Of a stretch of 64,000 bases of DNA, positions 26,761 through 40,390 are shown one piece after another. The position numbers and the translations under genes were made by a program. This stretch comes from Rostratula benghalensis (taxonomy: Eukaryota; Chordata; Aves; Charadriiformes; Rostratulidae), in the NCBI GenBank assembly GCA_013399305.1, contig VXAI01000098.1:62001-126000 (forward strand). The letters run 5' to 3'. How positions within the stretch are numbered: the first letter of the stretch is position 1; each line of letters opens with the position of its first letter. The notes beneath the pieces were generated by a model. The model did no database searches, was not told the origin of the DNA, and saw only the letters and a list, made by a program, of their open reading frames with translations.

Positions 26761-27045
26761 GCTCAGCCAGTGGTAATACTGAACTTCTGTCCCATTTCCG
26801 TCACGCCACGATCAGAGCACTGGCTGAAAGCTTAGATGTGCCAGCGCTCACTGCCTTTTAGTGCTCTAAAGTTGATGGGGTTTTTTATCTGTTTCCTTTA
26901 GCAGGCCTGGAAAAGCTGCTCTCACCTCTGCACTAACAACCAGATCCTCCCTCCCTCCCTTGTCTGACTCCTGCTCTTTCCCTCAGCAGGTTTTTGATCT
27001 CTCTTCTATGTATTTCTGGTTGTGAACATACAAATGTTTAGGTAT

Positions 27046-27082
27046 TTGTCTATGCATACATATGTATATATACACACATACC
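27046..27082 (+). repeat. TA/CA microsatellite
   Basis: Imperfect alternating purine-pyrimidine run: TATGCATACATATGTATATA then TACACACATAC. Confidence 0.8.
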
Positions 27083-28754
27083 AGGTTGAGGATTGTGAAA
27101 ATAAACAAGGGTAGCACTTTCCTACTTATGGAGCACAGTTAGTTATAATGTTTTCAGTGCAATACAGAGCACAAATATGTCTTAATTTAGCATGTATCAC
27201 AAAGGAGTCTTGATATGTCTACTGAACCCAGCACCCAGAGAGGAATCCTTGCACCAAAGACTACGCAGTGTTAGAAGGAAGGCAATGTTAACCCAAAACT
27301 TTGATTTCTAAGTCACAAATCTTCAGGAATCCTAAGTAAGTTGCAAGTCACACAAGCCTGTTTTGATTTGCTCTGCTTTGGTTTCCAAGGTAGGGAGTCA
27401 CCAGTTGTTGGATTTTGCCCAATCTCATTGCTGTTTTCTATGTTTTTTTATTCCTGAAGTGAAGAATAAGGATAGAAGGAGAAAAATTAGTTGCTCCCTT
27501 GCAAGAGCAACTGACCAGACACTGCTGACTGCTAGATGGGAAATCTTCATTAAGTTGTCTGTCTCGCATACGTACCAATTAAAGAGTCTTATCTTCACAC
27601 TTCTCAAAGCATCCTGCAGGAAAATGATTCTTCAGAGCTACAACAGTACGAACAGCAGCTCTTAACCTAGAACCTCGACATTGTGTGCCAGTTTAACACA
27701 ATACATGAAAGATGCACTATCCAGTTCACTAGCAAAGCACTTTGGCACAATGTATCTTACGTTCTAACACCTGAATTCAGAGCTCTCTTGTGAAAAGCAG
27801 CTTAATGACAGGACACAGTCAAGGTTTGGGGGTATTTCCAAATTTTTGTTTGGTTGGTTTTTTGAAGGCTTATCCAGCTGCTGAATTTTGGATAATCCAA
27901 GTCACATTACTAAGATGTGAAATATTTCATAGCTCTACCTGCTGCAGCAATGAACTGTGTTCCTTCTAGGATTGATTATTCCAACTTCCTGCTGCTCCTG
28001 ATAAGGCCTTCCAGTGGCTGCTGATGGGTTTAAACACGGCTTCTTCTGCCTCCAGGGTACTTTCTTATATTGGATTATCTCAACATATCACACCCGCTTT
28101 TTAGTCGCTTCACTGCCTTCCTGTTAAGAACCAAAATTATTTTTTAACTGCTCTTTTGCCCTAGAAAGACTTGCTTGACCTTGTTTTACCCCACCTAGCG
28201 GATCTCCTCCAAGGTGCTCCACGAAATCAGCCAGTATGGGATCCTGCCACCTCTACATGTCTCTACATTATGAGATAACTCAGTGTCTCCACTTTTCACT
28301 AAGTGTTTACACTTTCATTGAACTCTACATTTTTGGTAACCACTGACTGAAAATCAAGACTAGACTTCCCCCCGTTTATACAAATGTCTTACTATTGCTT
28401 TTTCTGACAGTCTGGAAACCATGGGTTTCATGAAACCTACCCAGAACAGAGCAGAGAAAAAGCAGCTCTAAGAGAGGAAACAGGGATTCCTGCCACACCA
28501 GTGCTAATGATGCTGTCAGAGCAGGCACACCCTTCAGAGGCAAAACCACCCCTTAGTGATTTACACATAAGGAGAAAAACTGGGTCAATATTTTAAGTAT
28601 TGAGCTTTTTTTAGGCCAAATTTTTTCATTATTTATTCCTTCTTGCCCAACCTGCTAATAACCAGATGAAAATCCAACACACCTTTCATTTAGCACAGAT
28701 GGACAACCTTGTTTCATCACGGCTTCCCAACACCGTGCTAGGCCCCTTCAGAAT

Positions 28755-28870
28755 CTTTTTCACTTAAGATCTCAGAGCATTTGACAATCCTCATTGCAAG
28801 CCTCACACCACTTATAAGTCCACGGAAAAGGAAGCTGAAGTACTGAGAAAGACTAAGCAAGCAATGGCAG
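28755..28870 (-). repeat. MIR/CORE-SINE-like relic
   Basis: Reverse orientation: AAGATCTCAGAGCATTTGAC (tail), CTCATTGCAAGCCTCACACC, then AAAAGGAAGCTGAAGTACTG and AGAAAGACTAAGCAAGC, the reverse complement of the MIR core. Confidence 0.65.
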
Positions 28871-31800
28871 ACAAACCTTCTCATAAAAAACATGCTGTGC
28901 ATTGAACCGTTAACAACCTGAACTGGTATATTTAAAGGGCTAATTTAATGAATGGAACAAATGCTGAAACAGAAGCCAGTTAGAGAAGCTTCTCACGTCT
29001 TCTCCCTAGCATGTGCTGAGATCCTTCCATGCTATCGGGAGAAGAAAAGCACGGTCATGTGCATAGGATTGATTTCCCAGAAGTCCCAGACTGCATAATA
29101 CCAGGCATTCCACAGGGGCAGGCAGCAAACAGAATATTGTGTCCATTTTTGACAGTCTCTCCTTTTACTGTGGGCTCCCCACAGCGTTTCTGTTTTAAAA
29201 AGCTTTTGCACAGCCATGTTTTTATCTCCTGGCTCACCCACCTCCACTTGCTAATATTTTATTTATTGCATCCTGATCCTAACAAGTGAGTTTCTTCTCC
29301 AATCACTGCTAATTAGACTGGGTGTCCCTCCAGAGCTTCCATGCACACAAATCTAGACAGAACATTGATGTGCTTTGCAACTTGCACAAAATATGCAGAG
29401 TCCATATAGATTGTCCAAAGACCACAGCACTTGAATAGATGTATTTTACCCGTAAGTCCCGATATCAGCAAGTAGAAATAATATTGCATTTCACTGAAAG
29501 CAGAAGATGACAAAAGATTGGGTAAGCCTCTATATTGATTTGGCAAAAAGCAATGCAATGGAAGACACCTGAGGGGAACTATTTCTTTTCCCCTCTCTCT
29601 GGTCTGTTTCAAAAAGCTGGTGAGTGGCTCAGGGTTGAACCCTGTAGAACTCGAAGTCCTCTCTCTGCCTCTGATACTGGCAAGAAGCTTTCCCAACCAA
29701 AAATGCAAACTTTGAATTTCCTTTCCAGGGTGAATCCATGATTGGTATTCTTTGTTTGCATCTTCAGGACAACAGTGGAGAAGAGGAGTTGAAGTCAAAA
29801 ATATAGAATGGGGGGGACTCACTAGGAGCTAGATAATGGTTGGGGCCCTTGCAGTAAAAACTAACTGAAAGGGTATTTCTGGAACCTATAAAGAGGGTAT
29901 TGCAGGCCAAGGAAATGTCTCCAGAAAACAAGCAGTAAATCTTGTTCCCTGTATATAAGAAATCAATACTGGTATTGCACCAGGGACATCAGAAACAGCA
30001 GAAGGGACTTTCACACTGAAAAAGGTATTTACAACACAGCAGATCTCAGACATGTGAATAGAGCACTGTATTTCACTTAGTGAATTCAGTCATTAAACAG
30101 AATTAACAGCAGCCATTGCGGAAGGTAAGAATACTTTGGCCAACCCTATGTATCAATACAGAAAAGAGAACTCAAAGGAGGCTCTTGTGAGGATATTTTT
30201 CTCTATGAGTACGTGAAGAAGTGATTTAAGTAGGTTCATTTCCAAGCAAATAATTAAAAGGCAACAAGCTGTGTAGGAGCTGGTAGCAAGTCAGGAGTTG
30301 CTCAAAGCAGGATTTAAACTTCTGACCTTCCAGCTCTGGGAAAGCAGGGAAGGGGAGAACAGTAGAGGTGGATGGGGAGTAGGGAAGAAGGTCATAAATC
30401 TTATCATTCCTTCACAAGCATTCAGAGTGCCATAAATGAGTTGTTCCCTACCAGCAATGCTGTAAAAGATGAGGAGCTGAGCAGGTGGGCTGCAGGATGG
30501 ACTCTCGAGTAGACCCCATAGAGCAGTTCTCCACAGGAAACATCAGATGAATGATTTGTGAGTCTGGCTCAAGTCAAATCACTTTCTGCCACCAGAGGGA
30601 CATGGCAAGTTAAGGGGAGAAATCTACAGGCCTCTACCACTCCTGCATGGGAGGCGAGAGAGATGTGCTGCTCAGGGCAGGGCAGAATGGGGTGCAGTCA
30701 TCTATGTCCTCACCAAAGACTGTATTAAAAATAAAAGCTGAAAAGCCACCAGCTGAATGCCATGCACATGCTGGGCAGAAGGCCAAGGGTCTTGCTCTTT
30801 CTCACTTTACAAACACAGAGGCCCCTAGCACAGGAGATGCTAAATATCAAAGGGCATAGCTTAAACTGCCCCACATACTTGGCAGGGTTGGTGGAGAGAG
30901 GGTTAACACCTGGCTGTGAGGACAACATGAAAGCCAAAGAAGGCTCTTTCTTAGCATCCTGCTGGTCCATTCCAAGTTCATTTGCAGTGATCAGGTGCCT
31001 TCCACCTGGCTGGGATTCACTCAGTCATGACAGACTACACCAACGCAGACACCAGCTCCTGACACCAGACTTCCCGCTCCTTGCCCCAGGTTTGAGGACG
31101 TCTTTCCAGAAAGACCTTGCACATGGATGGGAACACGTGCAGGGCCTGCTTTTCTTGGAAAACCCAAGGAAAAACAGACTTCTGTCCTAACAAGCTAGAG
31201 ACAGACAAAAAGTAACTGGGACAAAGAGAAAAGGCGTTTCAAATCTTGGAGTCAATGCCCAGACCAGCCCCTGTGGGTATTCTGCTGGCAGACTTGCATG
31301 CAACAAGCAGCACTAAACACAAAAATTCAGCACAAACAGATACACACACACTTACTACATATTTATATATAAACACAGATCCTGAAGGAGGCAGGAGCCA
31401 GGCACCCTTCTGTCCCTTCACAATTTATTTTCTGTCACACTGACAAAGTGCTGTTGATGTTCTTTATACAGACAAGGTACCAGTCCTACCCCCAAAGTGC
31501 TTGCCTAACACAAGTAATTAGACATATTGCATAACATAGCTAATTACTACCTAAATTAATTTACTTTAAATAATTCTTAGATATTGTCAGCTAGCCACAA
31601 TCTCTTAATAACTTTGCATACAAAAGAAGAAAAAAAAAAGACTTACAGAAAGCATTAGTGCATATTTCATGTACAGACACATTGGTAACATCTGCAGCCA
31701 GGAAACTTCCAGCAGCTTCCACTGGCAGGATGAGCTGACACCGAAGCCCAGCCTCAGCGCCGTACACAGAGGGGAGGTCAGCAAGGCCCCAGTTTGTGAT

Positions 31801-33164
31801 GTGGAATTCAATATCTCAGCCTAGAGCTGCATGGCCTTTGTGACCAAGTCACATACTCAAGGATTCTTGACTGTGACATGCTTGGGAGCAGTGTGGCTCA
31901 CAGGAGAGCAGGTCCAAAGCAGAAGGGACTCCACACCTGTCTCTGAACTGAAAAAAAAAAATTCTAGGAAACAATCTTATTCAAACTTCCACCCTTGAGG
32001 GGGAACCACTTCCAGGGGAGCTCTGTACGGTCTGGAGGGCTTGAGGGCAGGGAAGTAACGTGGGGAGATGGCAAGTACTGTCAAAGTGGGCCCCTACTAT
32101 CATTCTTATTTAAAACTGATTTTTCAGGGGCAAAGTATTTGCCATGTACAAAAAAAGCAGTTCTCTTCCTGCCTGCCCCAAGGAACCCTCTGCACACCAA
32201 GTTACACTCCTGCCTGCCTTTCTGCCTCCATGCACTGCTGCCCAATGGCCTATACCTTTACTTGCTTCTTTTGCTACCCAGACCCTCTGGGACCTTATCC
32301 ATTGAAGGTTGGATGTGGATCTCAACAGAAAGCACTAGTGCCATTAGCTGGAGCAGCCAGATCAGCAAACAAATGTTGTATCTACCAAACAGATCAAACA
32401 AACTTGGAGCTCAGACTTCCTCTATCACATCTCAGTCCTGTGGACCATCAGGGACCGTGCAGCCCATCATGTGAAGGCAGAACAAAGCTGGCACAAATGC
32501 AGGCTGGGTAACCAGGGGCCCTGGCACCTGCTTTGTAGGTGCTTACAGGTTCAAGCTATGCCCAAGCAGTCCATGCACAGCAGTTTTGGATATACTCCCC
32601 TACCCCCTTAGTGCTCTGACACCAGGAGCTGGGCACCCACTCTGTGACAGGACTACTGCAAGAAAAGCTTTCAGAAAGCCAAATTTTCTCTCAGACACCT
32701 TGAGCTAAGTCCTGTCTCAATACACAGGATCCATGTGCAGGAAAGAGAGGAGCAATCAATAAGGTCAGACGCATTTTATGTAGGGCATCCTTTACCAATA
32801 CAACAGAGACCAGTCCTTACTGGACCAATATCTTTTGATGGTTGCCATTGATCACTGCAGTACATCTGCTTGATAAATGACATCTATCTTCAGCAGTAAC
32901 TGACAGGCATGCTGGCAGGCCCTCCAGACAAATGCTAGCTCTCAAAAGGCTGTGACAGTCAAACCATGTGCCATCTCCCAGATGCTGAATGGTGTGGAAG
33001 AAGAGGGCTGTTGTTAGCTGGAGTTGCTATATTAAATATTACTGCATGGCTTGTGTATTTTTCAAGTTCAAGAGTGAGCCTGGAGTCGAGGCCATCTAAA
33101 AGAAACAAATACTCCCAGGGCAGCTGCCTTGTGTTTATATCCCTGTTTCCATACAAGGGCATCA
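28871..33164. other. Intergenic, no gene recognised
   Basis: Only short frames (longest 169 codons, 29313-29822 minus, no family resemblance) and the MIR relic at 30240. A small CA/TA run is at 31340-31375. Confidence 0.5.
30240..30345 (-). repeat. MIR/CORE-SINE-like relic
   Basis: AGCAAGTCAGGAGTTGCTCA, AGCAGGATTTAAACTTCTGA and CCTTCCAGCTCTG match the reverse-complemented 5' part of a MIR (agccaggattcgaacccaggtctgtctgact type). Confidence 0.55.
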
Positions 33165-33280
33165 AAAGCATTGCTTGCTGGGAGGGAAACCAAGGCACCA
33201 AGAGACAGTGCAACTTGCACAGGGCCACACAGCTGGTCAAGAGTCCAGACAAGAATTCCTAGACTGCATTCCCCCAGGAT
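33165..33280 (-). repeat. MIR/CORE-SINE-like relic
   Basis: GGGAAACCAAGGCACCAAGA, CAACTTGCACAGGGCCACAC and AGCTGGTCAAGAGTCC form a well-preserved reverse-strand MIR core. Confidence 0.78.
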
Positions 33281-36200
33281 ATAAATGTGCAGATATACAC
33301 CCGCAGAGCATAACTCACTTAAAAGGTCTGTCTCTCTCGGCTCCAAATGTGGAACAAGCAAAGCAAAAGAGAATTATGACCACTCTGCAGGGCCAGATAA
33401 AGCCAAAACGTGCACAGCGCACAGCCATGAGGGTAACAAAAAAGGAAGCAGCTGGGATATTTTGGCAACAGAAACTTATTTTTGCAAAACAAACAAAACC
33501 CAAGGAAAGCCACAGACTTGCAGTGTTGTGGGGGAGCAGGTGGCCCTCGATCTCACAGGCCTCTTCTCCCCTGCTCTGAGGAAGCTCATGCTGCAGTGTT
33601 TGTGTGGAAATCTTGCTTTTTGACCATGACTTCAGCACAGTACTCACTGTGAGTTCCTCGGGTTTTCCTGGAAACACGCTCAAGTGTGAGGCCTGAATTC
33701 CCTTTTTCCGAGCATTTGCTGCCACCCAGTGGCAAAAGCTGCAATGGCACCCAGGACCTCCAGGGCACCCTCGGCAGAGGGACAGAATAGGTGACAACCC
33801 GCAGCCTGGTCCAAGGGACACTGGGGAGCCCGGTGTAGTGGCCAGAGCAGGTGGCTCCTGGAGAGAGGGAAGGAGCTGTCTCACACTTACCTGGACAGGA
33901 AAACACCCGGGTGAACCACGGACAGAAATCAACTGCTGCAGGAAAATGTATCTATCACACTGAGGGCTGAAGTTGGAACATTTTTTTATTCCAAGCCTGC
34001 TCCCCTCACGTGCCTTGGTCTTCCTTCACATGCTGTCTCCTCTCATACCACTGTCCTTTCTATTCCCCGCCACCCCAAGGTGAAGGAGGGAGTTTCCCTG
34101 CCCCGGGGCCAGCACTCTGGTAGCCAGGAGGCACTCTAAAGGCAGCTTTGCCAAGTCCCTGCAGTCCAGCTGGGCACAGGAATGCATGCCAGGGACATCA
34201 GCCAACTGTTCATGTTTTCTTATTTGCCATCTTGTAAATAAAAGTCAGTCAGACAAGCACCCTGGAGGCCCAGCCAGAAACAGCCTAGTCCCCCATCATC
34301 TGCTCTACATGACTCAGAACTCAGTCTGGCACATGCAAAAATACAGAGAGCGCTGCAGTCTGCAGAACACGGCACGGCCAGCACGTTAGACTGGTGATAA
34401 AAAAAGAAGCAGCTACATACCTAGACACTCTGAGCGACAGAGCTGAGATGCCTGAAAGTCAGTATTCCTCAGCCAGTAAGAAAGAGCCTGTCATCATGAG
34501 ACAGACTTTATGCATTGGAAAGGCTGAGACAGAACAAGCAGTAACGTAAGAATTTCAAGCCCAGATCTTCCCTTTCCAAATGGTGCAGCAAAGGCTCAGT
34601 CCATCATCATCTGTTGTGTCCTAGTACCTCAGAGCCAACACACAACTGTGCAACGGGGCACACACTGTGCAAAACAAGCTGTTCACCTTACAGAGATCAC
34701 ACATTTACATAGAATATCTAAAGTATTACTCTCAATTACTCCAAATAAATCCAGCTGAACTCAACAGCAATTCTCATTTATGGTGGTGTAACCAGCAGCT
34801 CACGATGGACCCATTCAGAATAGATGCTTACGCTTCAACCTGTAATGGAGAAGAGCAATGGAGATTGAAGCATGATCTTACCCCAGCTCGAGAGCACTAG
34901 GGGCCAGATCCACACCATGTACGTACAGGACCTTACTAGAACAGGAGGAGTAAACAACCCCAGCAACCTCAGTTCAAATCACATCCGAAATCATGTGATT
35001 GGCAACTATTAACTGTACAGCCATTAGGATTCAAGGGTCTCAAAACACTTGACAAAGTTCCATCTACACTGCACAAATACATCTACTAGAAATCCATCTG
35101 TTTAAAGCTCTTTTGAAAGAGCAAACCCAGAATTTACGGCAGGTTGGTATCCTTACCTCTGGTTTACACACAGGGAAACCAAGGCACTGCACACCAGCAC
35201 TGGGATCTGCAGCAGAACCAAAGAGCACTGGGACAGACTGGCTAAACCACCAGCTCAGGCCCTGGGGGACAGACAGATCTTTCAATGGGCCATGAAGCAG
35301 TTTGTCAAGAACACCAAAATGCTGTTTGAGAGAATAAAAAGCCTGGAACTGCAGGGAAGATTACAGCAACCAAGATCCACTGGCAGAGTCAGCAGAACTG
35401 CCATCAACACCCACCTGTGCCTATTGTTGGCCTCTGGCTGTCAGCAGCGAGGTCACCTCAAACCAAAGGCCAAGTCGAAAGAAAATACCACTCACAAAAG
35501 GCACCACCCATAGCTTGTACTGGCAGGAGACACACATACAGAATTGACACTTTGGTGTGGAATATGAAATATACAAACAGCTACATTTTACACTTTGGTG
35601 TGGCACCTGTTTTCCCTTTGAACCAGAAAAGAGGGGGTACGATGACACTTTCAGGCCCAGTTTAACTTTCAGACTGTTATCTATAAGCAGATGTTACTTC
35701 ACTGAAGTGACTCAGAAAATCTTGTCCTCTGTCTCTGCTAAGGAATCTGTAATTGAATTCCCTGCCTCAACCCCCAACCCAAGCCAGAAGAGACTGTCTG
35801 AGTGCACAGGGAGGAAACACCAGGGAGTTCTGTCCCACTTCTACCCACATGTTCTCATGTCCCACTGTTAAGGCACCTTAGTTCTTTCCACTCCTTACAA
35901 TTCCACTCCTCACTTACCAAATTGTAACCCCCATCTGCACCAAGCCTTACACAATTTCATTTTCCTCTCCTTTATGCTTCCCATTTCTCATTCCATCTGA
36001 GGCACCTGCTTAAAAAACTAATGTGGTCCTATCACCCCAGAACAATACATTTCAACTAAGCATATAAAAGACCTTTTATTGGCATGAATAAATTGATTGG
36101 GACCATTACTTTGTAGCTGCTTCCCACAGAAAAAGCCTCTTAAAGGCAGCCTGAGGCAGCAAAGCAACATTTACATTTAGATGAAGGCGTTTCTGTCACA

Positions 36201-39200
36201 GCACCTCCCAACAGTCTCTGGCCCCAGGTATTGTCTCCAGAAGAAATTAGTAAAGTCAAGGAGCTCTGCTTTAAATAACACAGAAGTTAAAAAAAACATA
36301 AAATTCTCCAGTCCCACTGCAAGTATATTGGAATAACATAATCTGCAGCAAAGCAATGTCAACAGGTGGAAGGAGCGTAGTATCATCACACAGAGGAGAA
36401 AGAACCAAGAGTCTGTATCTGGAAACTCATTTTTCCAGCACAAACTCTGTTAGAACACGTGGTGTACACCAAACACAGAGGTTTCTATCACCAGGTTCAT
36501 GCACAGTTCCCTTCCACGCTGACAATGGGCTAGATTCAATGCTGCTGTGAAACACGGTAGGACCACCACAAATTTACACCACATAGGCTTTACCTCCAGC
36601 CTTTACTCAGTTCATTACACTCTAAGTCATCAAGACACCTGACAAATGAAATGCACGGTACATTGCTTCAGTCCTGAGAGTGGAGGCACTCTGCAAAGCT
36701 ACCTATTTTAATGTGGGTTGGTTTTTTTCCCCAGTGAACACAGATCTGACATGGATTTTCACTGCCCTTGGCATCCACCGTGTCCCCAGCCACCACAGAA
36801 ATGTCAGTGAACAATAACTGACCTGCATTTTCTGCTGCCTTTCATTGAAAAGGCTTGTCTGTGCTGGAAATTTGTCCTGTTTCAGCATTACACAATAGTT
36901 ACAAGAGTAAAAGCAAAAGATGCAAGTGTAACTAATAAAATTATGTTTTACAGTCTTATCTGTTATAAAGGAGTAAGTATTTTGCAATCAGTCAGCTGGG
37001 GAAGTAAGTACTGCCACCTTCCTAATCAATACCACCTACAGTAAAACTCAGCACAGACCAGGCTTTAATGGATGAAGGACAGGTTACAAACCCTCTAGAT
37101 CCAGCACATGCTCCTTTTGAGCCAAAAAGTGGATCAAAAGAAGGCACAAACCCAAAATACCTCATTAATAGTTTTGAAGGAAAGAAAAGATGTGTGAGAG
37201 ATTCTGAGAGGATGCAGTTAGGGGATTATTTGAATATTGTCATCTGAATGAATCAGTACTGACAGGTTGGTGTCACCGTAGGGACTCAATTCTCTGCTCA
37301 GATTCCAATTCTGAGGTCAACTCAGGAGTTACAACCTACACAAGTACAGTCAAGGCCTCCCCATATACCGAGGCAGCTGCAGAAAACACCCCGACTGCTC
37401 TCCCGACGGCTTGCCGTCACCTGGAGGGTCCCTGTACATGAGTACAGAGCGTGCTCATGATGGAATGTTTAATTAAATGCCGTTTTATTACAAGCAGTGA
37501 GACACTTCACAGTGGCCCTGTATCAACCCAAGCATTTTGCAAACCATTTCAGGTCCGTACCACAAGACACTTGTACGCTTTTCAAACTGTGGCACCCAAT
37601 ACAAGCATTCATCTGCTTGTTCTGCAAAAGCACATTCACACTTGTTTCTCTGTCCTTGGGAAATAACATAGTGGCACCAGGGGCCAAGTGAAAAATGTGC
37701 TGGCACAAGGGCACAGTGCATTATAGGGATTTGCATATGTATTGAAGATAAATCCTTCAAAATTCCCCAAGGTATAGCTCCAGAAACCGTTGAAACACTC
37801 CAGCCTTCCGACATGCTCCTCAAGCTCATCATCCTTCCCAACACATGGGGAAGCAGGGGTGTATTTCCCTGTCTCCCAGTGTGTATCTTCAGTGGCCACG
37901 TACCTGTGCAATAGTAGTAAGTCCAAACTGTGATCCTCAGTTACCTTCGTATCTCCACTCCTCACAGAGCAGCTGGAGGAACACTTCCAACACCAAATAA
38001 CCTTGCTGGCAGACACACTGGGTATCATTGTAAAAGTCTGTCCACTAGAAGGACACTTTCACCAAATTAAAAAAAAAAAGCAGCACCCAAAGAATTAATT
38101 TACTTCAAAATGGACCCTTTGACTGTTAAATGATTTCCTCTGCCAATCCTCTCCCCCTAATTCAAATAAATTGCCACAGACACCCCCCTTGGTGACAAAC
38201 CCCTCAGTATGACAACACATTGAAGCTCACTGGAACTTCTTGGGGAAAGTAGGTAGTATTCCTTTACTCCTGAAAAACCTCTTGTCCTTCTTCAAATACT
38301 GCTATTGATAGCCATTTTATTTGCTACTATATAAAAAGCATCAAGCTGTGAAGGAGCAGATTAGAGAGAAGCCAATAGAAGGATAAAACAGCAGCAGGTG
38401 ACAATAAACCAATTCAATTTAGAGGAAGGAAACACCCCCAACACCCCCCACCCCTCTGGTGAGGTTCTGTCTGAGTATTTGGAAGGCATACATTCAGCCA
38501 TGTTACCAGGCCAAAAAAACCGAATTCCTCATAATTGCCTAGCCTTTGTAATTCAGGTTCACTCAAACAAGCTGCAATGCCAGAGAAACTTCCATCTTGC
38601 AGATTTGACTAACAGCCTGTTCCAGCAAAACCAAGACCCCAGGCAAAGTGAAATGCAGCTCCTTTGACATCATGCACAGCTATTTTCCAAGGCCAGCGCA
38701 TCAATTTATTCCATAATTTCTCTCCCATGCACACGTTCCCTGGTGCAGGAAACCCAGCCTCGCAGCTACAGCGATAGGCCAGGTTGTTCATATGCCAGGC
38801 AGCAACTTTGTAGAGCATGCTTTTTTTCCTGGTGACATTGCCACAGGTAAGGACATTTGACAAATATGAAAAGAGTTAACAAATAATGAAATGGAATTAC
38901 AACAGGATTCAGAAACTGAAAAGACCCAAAGCCATCCAGAGTAAAGGAATGGGTAATAAGACTGATTACTTGAATCTTTTCCAGGTCTTTTACTTTGACA
39001 ACTGTACCTCTGAGGTACCCTAAGTGTGCTTTAGTGCTAGAGAAAGTAAGCTACTTCATTAATATTAATAACCAGCAAAGTTACTCATGCTTGCATTGAA
39101 GCTGGGCTTGATTTAGTGCCCCAAAACTTACATACTCTGAATTCCAACACCTGAGAGATGTGCAGGCAACAGAATTAACAAATCCCGTCCTGGATATGGA

Positions 39201-40189
39201 CACCTACCTGCCAAGTGTCCTTCGCTCACCAAGTACTAGTTTTTACATTTTTTTATACTGCCTTTTTATAGCCCTTTTGCCCCTTCTGCAGAGTAATGCA
39301 AGATTAGCCAAACCCTTCCCACTACCCATGCAACCAGAAGCAGGTTTGAACAACGTTTATTAGGAAGAGTAATTTCTCCAATTTGTGAGACAAGGAAGAC
39401 ACACTTATGTCATCTTAGAAACATAACATCAACATTCACTCTGCTGCATCAACATTCGTGGGTACATCTGTCACAGTTGCCACGAGTGACCATTGTTAGA
39501 ATATTCTTCTGCAAAATGTGCACGTTTATGCAGATAAATGGGGGGTTTTTTGGTCACATTCCTTGTTTTTTTTCTTTAGGGAAGAGAGTGGGGACGGTGA
39601 TTAGGAACAGAGCAGGGGAGTACGTTCTTTATATATACATACGTAGCTGATTTTGCAGGGACCAAGTCACTGCTTCTACAGAGATGGGCATTTGTAAAGA
39701 CCAAAAGTAGCCTGGGCTAAATCATCCACTTGAGATGTGTGGTTTGCATTAAGTTTGTTTTTATCTTTTGCTCCAGTTTGTTTTTGTAAAGTCAACACCA
39801 TGAGAAAAATAAGGCTTGATTACCTTGCATTAAAAGGAAAAAAAACAGAACAGTGTTTTGCAAAAGATTATTTGTACGTGCAGGGAACCCAGAAGGTTCT
39901 TTCCTCCAACATCAGACTTTGAGTGAGTCTGACACACTTACAGTAAATAAAAAAACTGTGGAAAAAGACCCAACAAGAAACACCAGCGTGGTTTTCTCAA
40001 GCTTACCTGTCACAAAGGAGGAAAAACATCTGGGATTGTCCGCAAAGGAGCAAGCAGATGGCTGGGACACATTGAAGGTCACCTGTGACAGCAACATGGA
40101 CGGAACTGAGCAAAAACCACAATGGCCCTGGGAGTTGGCTACCTCAGGGACCAAAGGATATTTGCCAGGATGAGCTCTGAGGGACTCAC
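33281..40189. other. Intergenic, no gene recognised
   Basis: Contains a 205-codon minus-strand frame (33315-33932) and overlapping frames at 37488-38028 on the minus strand, neither recognisable. A 13-bp direct repeat CACTTTGGTGTGG occurs at about 35547 and 35591. If the CpG-island exon is real, downstream exons should lie in this stretch or further left, but I could not identify them. Confidence 0.45.
35035..35235 (-). repeat. MIR/CORE-SINE-like relic
   Basis: A longer reverse-strand copy: GGGTCTCAAAACACTTGACA (3' tail), CCTTACCTCTGGTTTACACA and CAGGGAAACCAAGGCACTGC. Both the tail and the core are recognisable. Confidence 0.7.
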
Positions 40190-40390
40190 CTCTTTTAGAG
40201 ACCAAGGAACACTACCAGGAGAGGCAGAGAAGAAGCTGGCTGCCTTCGGGGTCAAGAACGCCGCCAGGAGGGGGCCGGGCGAGCGTCTACCGCAAGGTCT
40301 GGGCTTCCCTCCACAGGCAGACAGCCGTGGCTGCTCTCGGAGAAGCAGCTGTGCCGCAAAACTCAGTCCCACCGCCTTTCTGTCAGCCAT
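40190..40390 (-). CDS. Candidate first coding exon of an unrecognised gene
   Basis: Inside a CpG island, the minus strand has an ATG at 40388-40390 in good context (A at -3, G at +4, overlapping a YY1-like AAAATGGCTG). It opens a 67-codon frame beginning MADRKAVGLSFAAQLLLREQ and ending GSVPWSLKE exactly at GAG|GTGAGT, a consensus splice donor, in phase 0. The N-terminus is Arg/Ala/Ser/Leu-rich with few acidic residues after residue 4, somewhat like a mitochondrial targeting peptide; this is inference only. I do not recognise the protein and found no matching downstream exon in 0-40 kb. The frame could be open by chance in GC-rich DNA, or be the 5' end of a long non-coding RNA. Confidence 0.35.

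Larger units (their letters stand above)
24206..28754. other. Intergenic, no gene recognised
   Basis: Apart from the MIR relic at 25335, the TAAT cluster at 26400-26760 and the microsatellite at 27046, I see nothing gene-like. Confidence 0.5.

Noticed and set aside
29313..29822. 169-codon minus-strand frame
   Set aside because: No family resemblance and no supporting splice or promoter signals.
33315..33932. 205-codon minus-strand frame
   Set aside because: No recognisable domain, mixed low-quality composition, overlaps other frames, and part of it sits next to a MIR relic.
37488..38028. Overlapping minus-strand frames that look exon-like
   Set aside because: Three overlapping frames with no family match and no consistent splice sites; could not support a gene or pseudogene.
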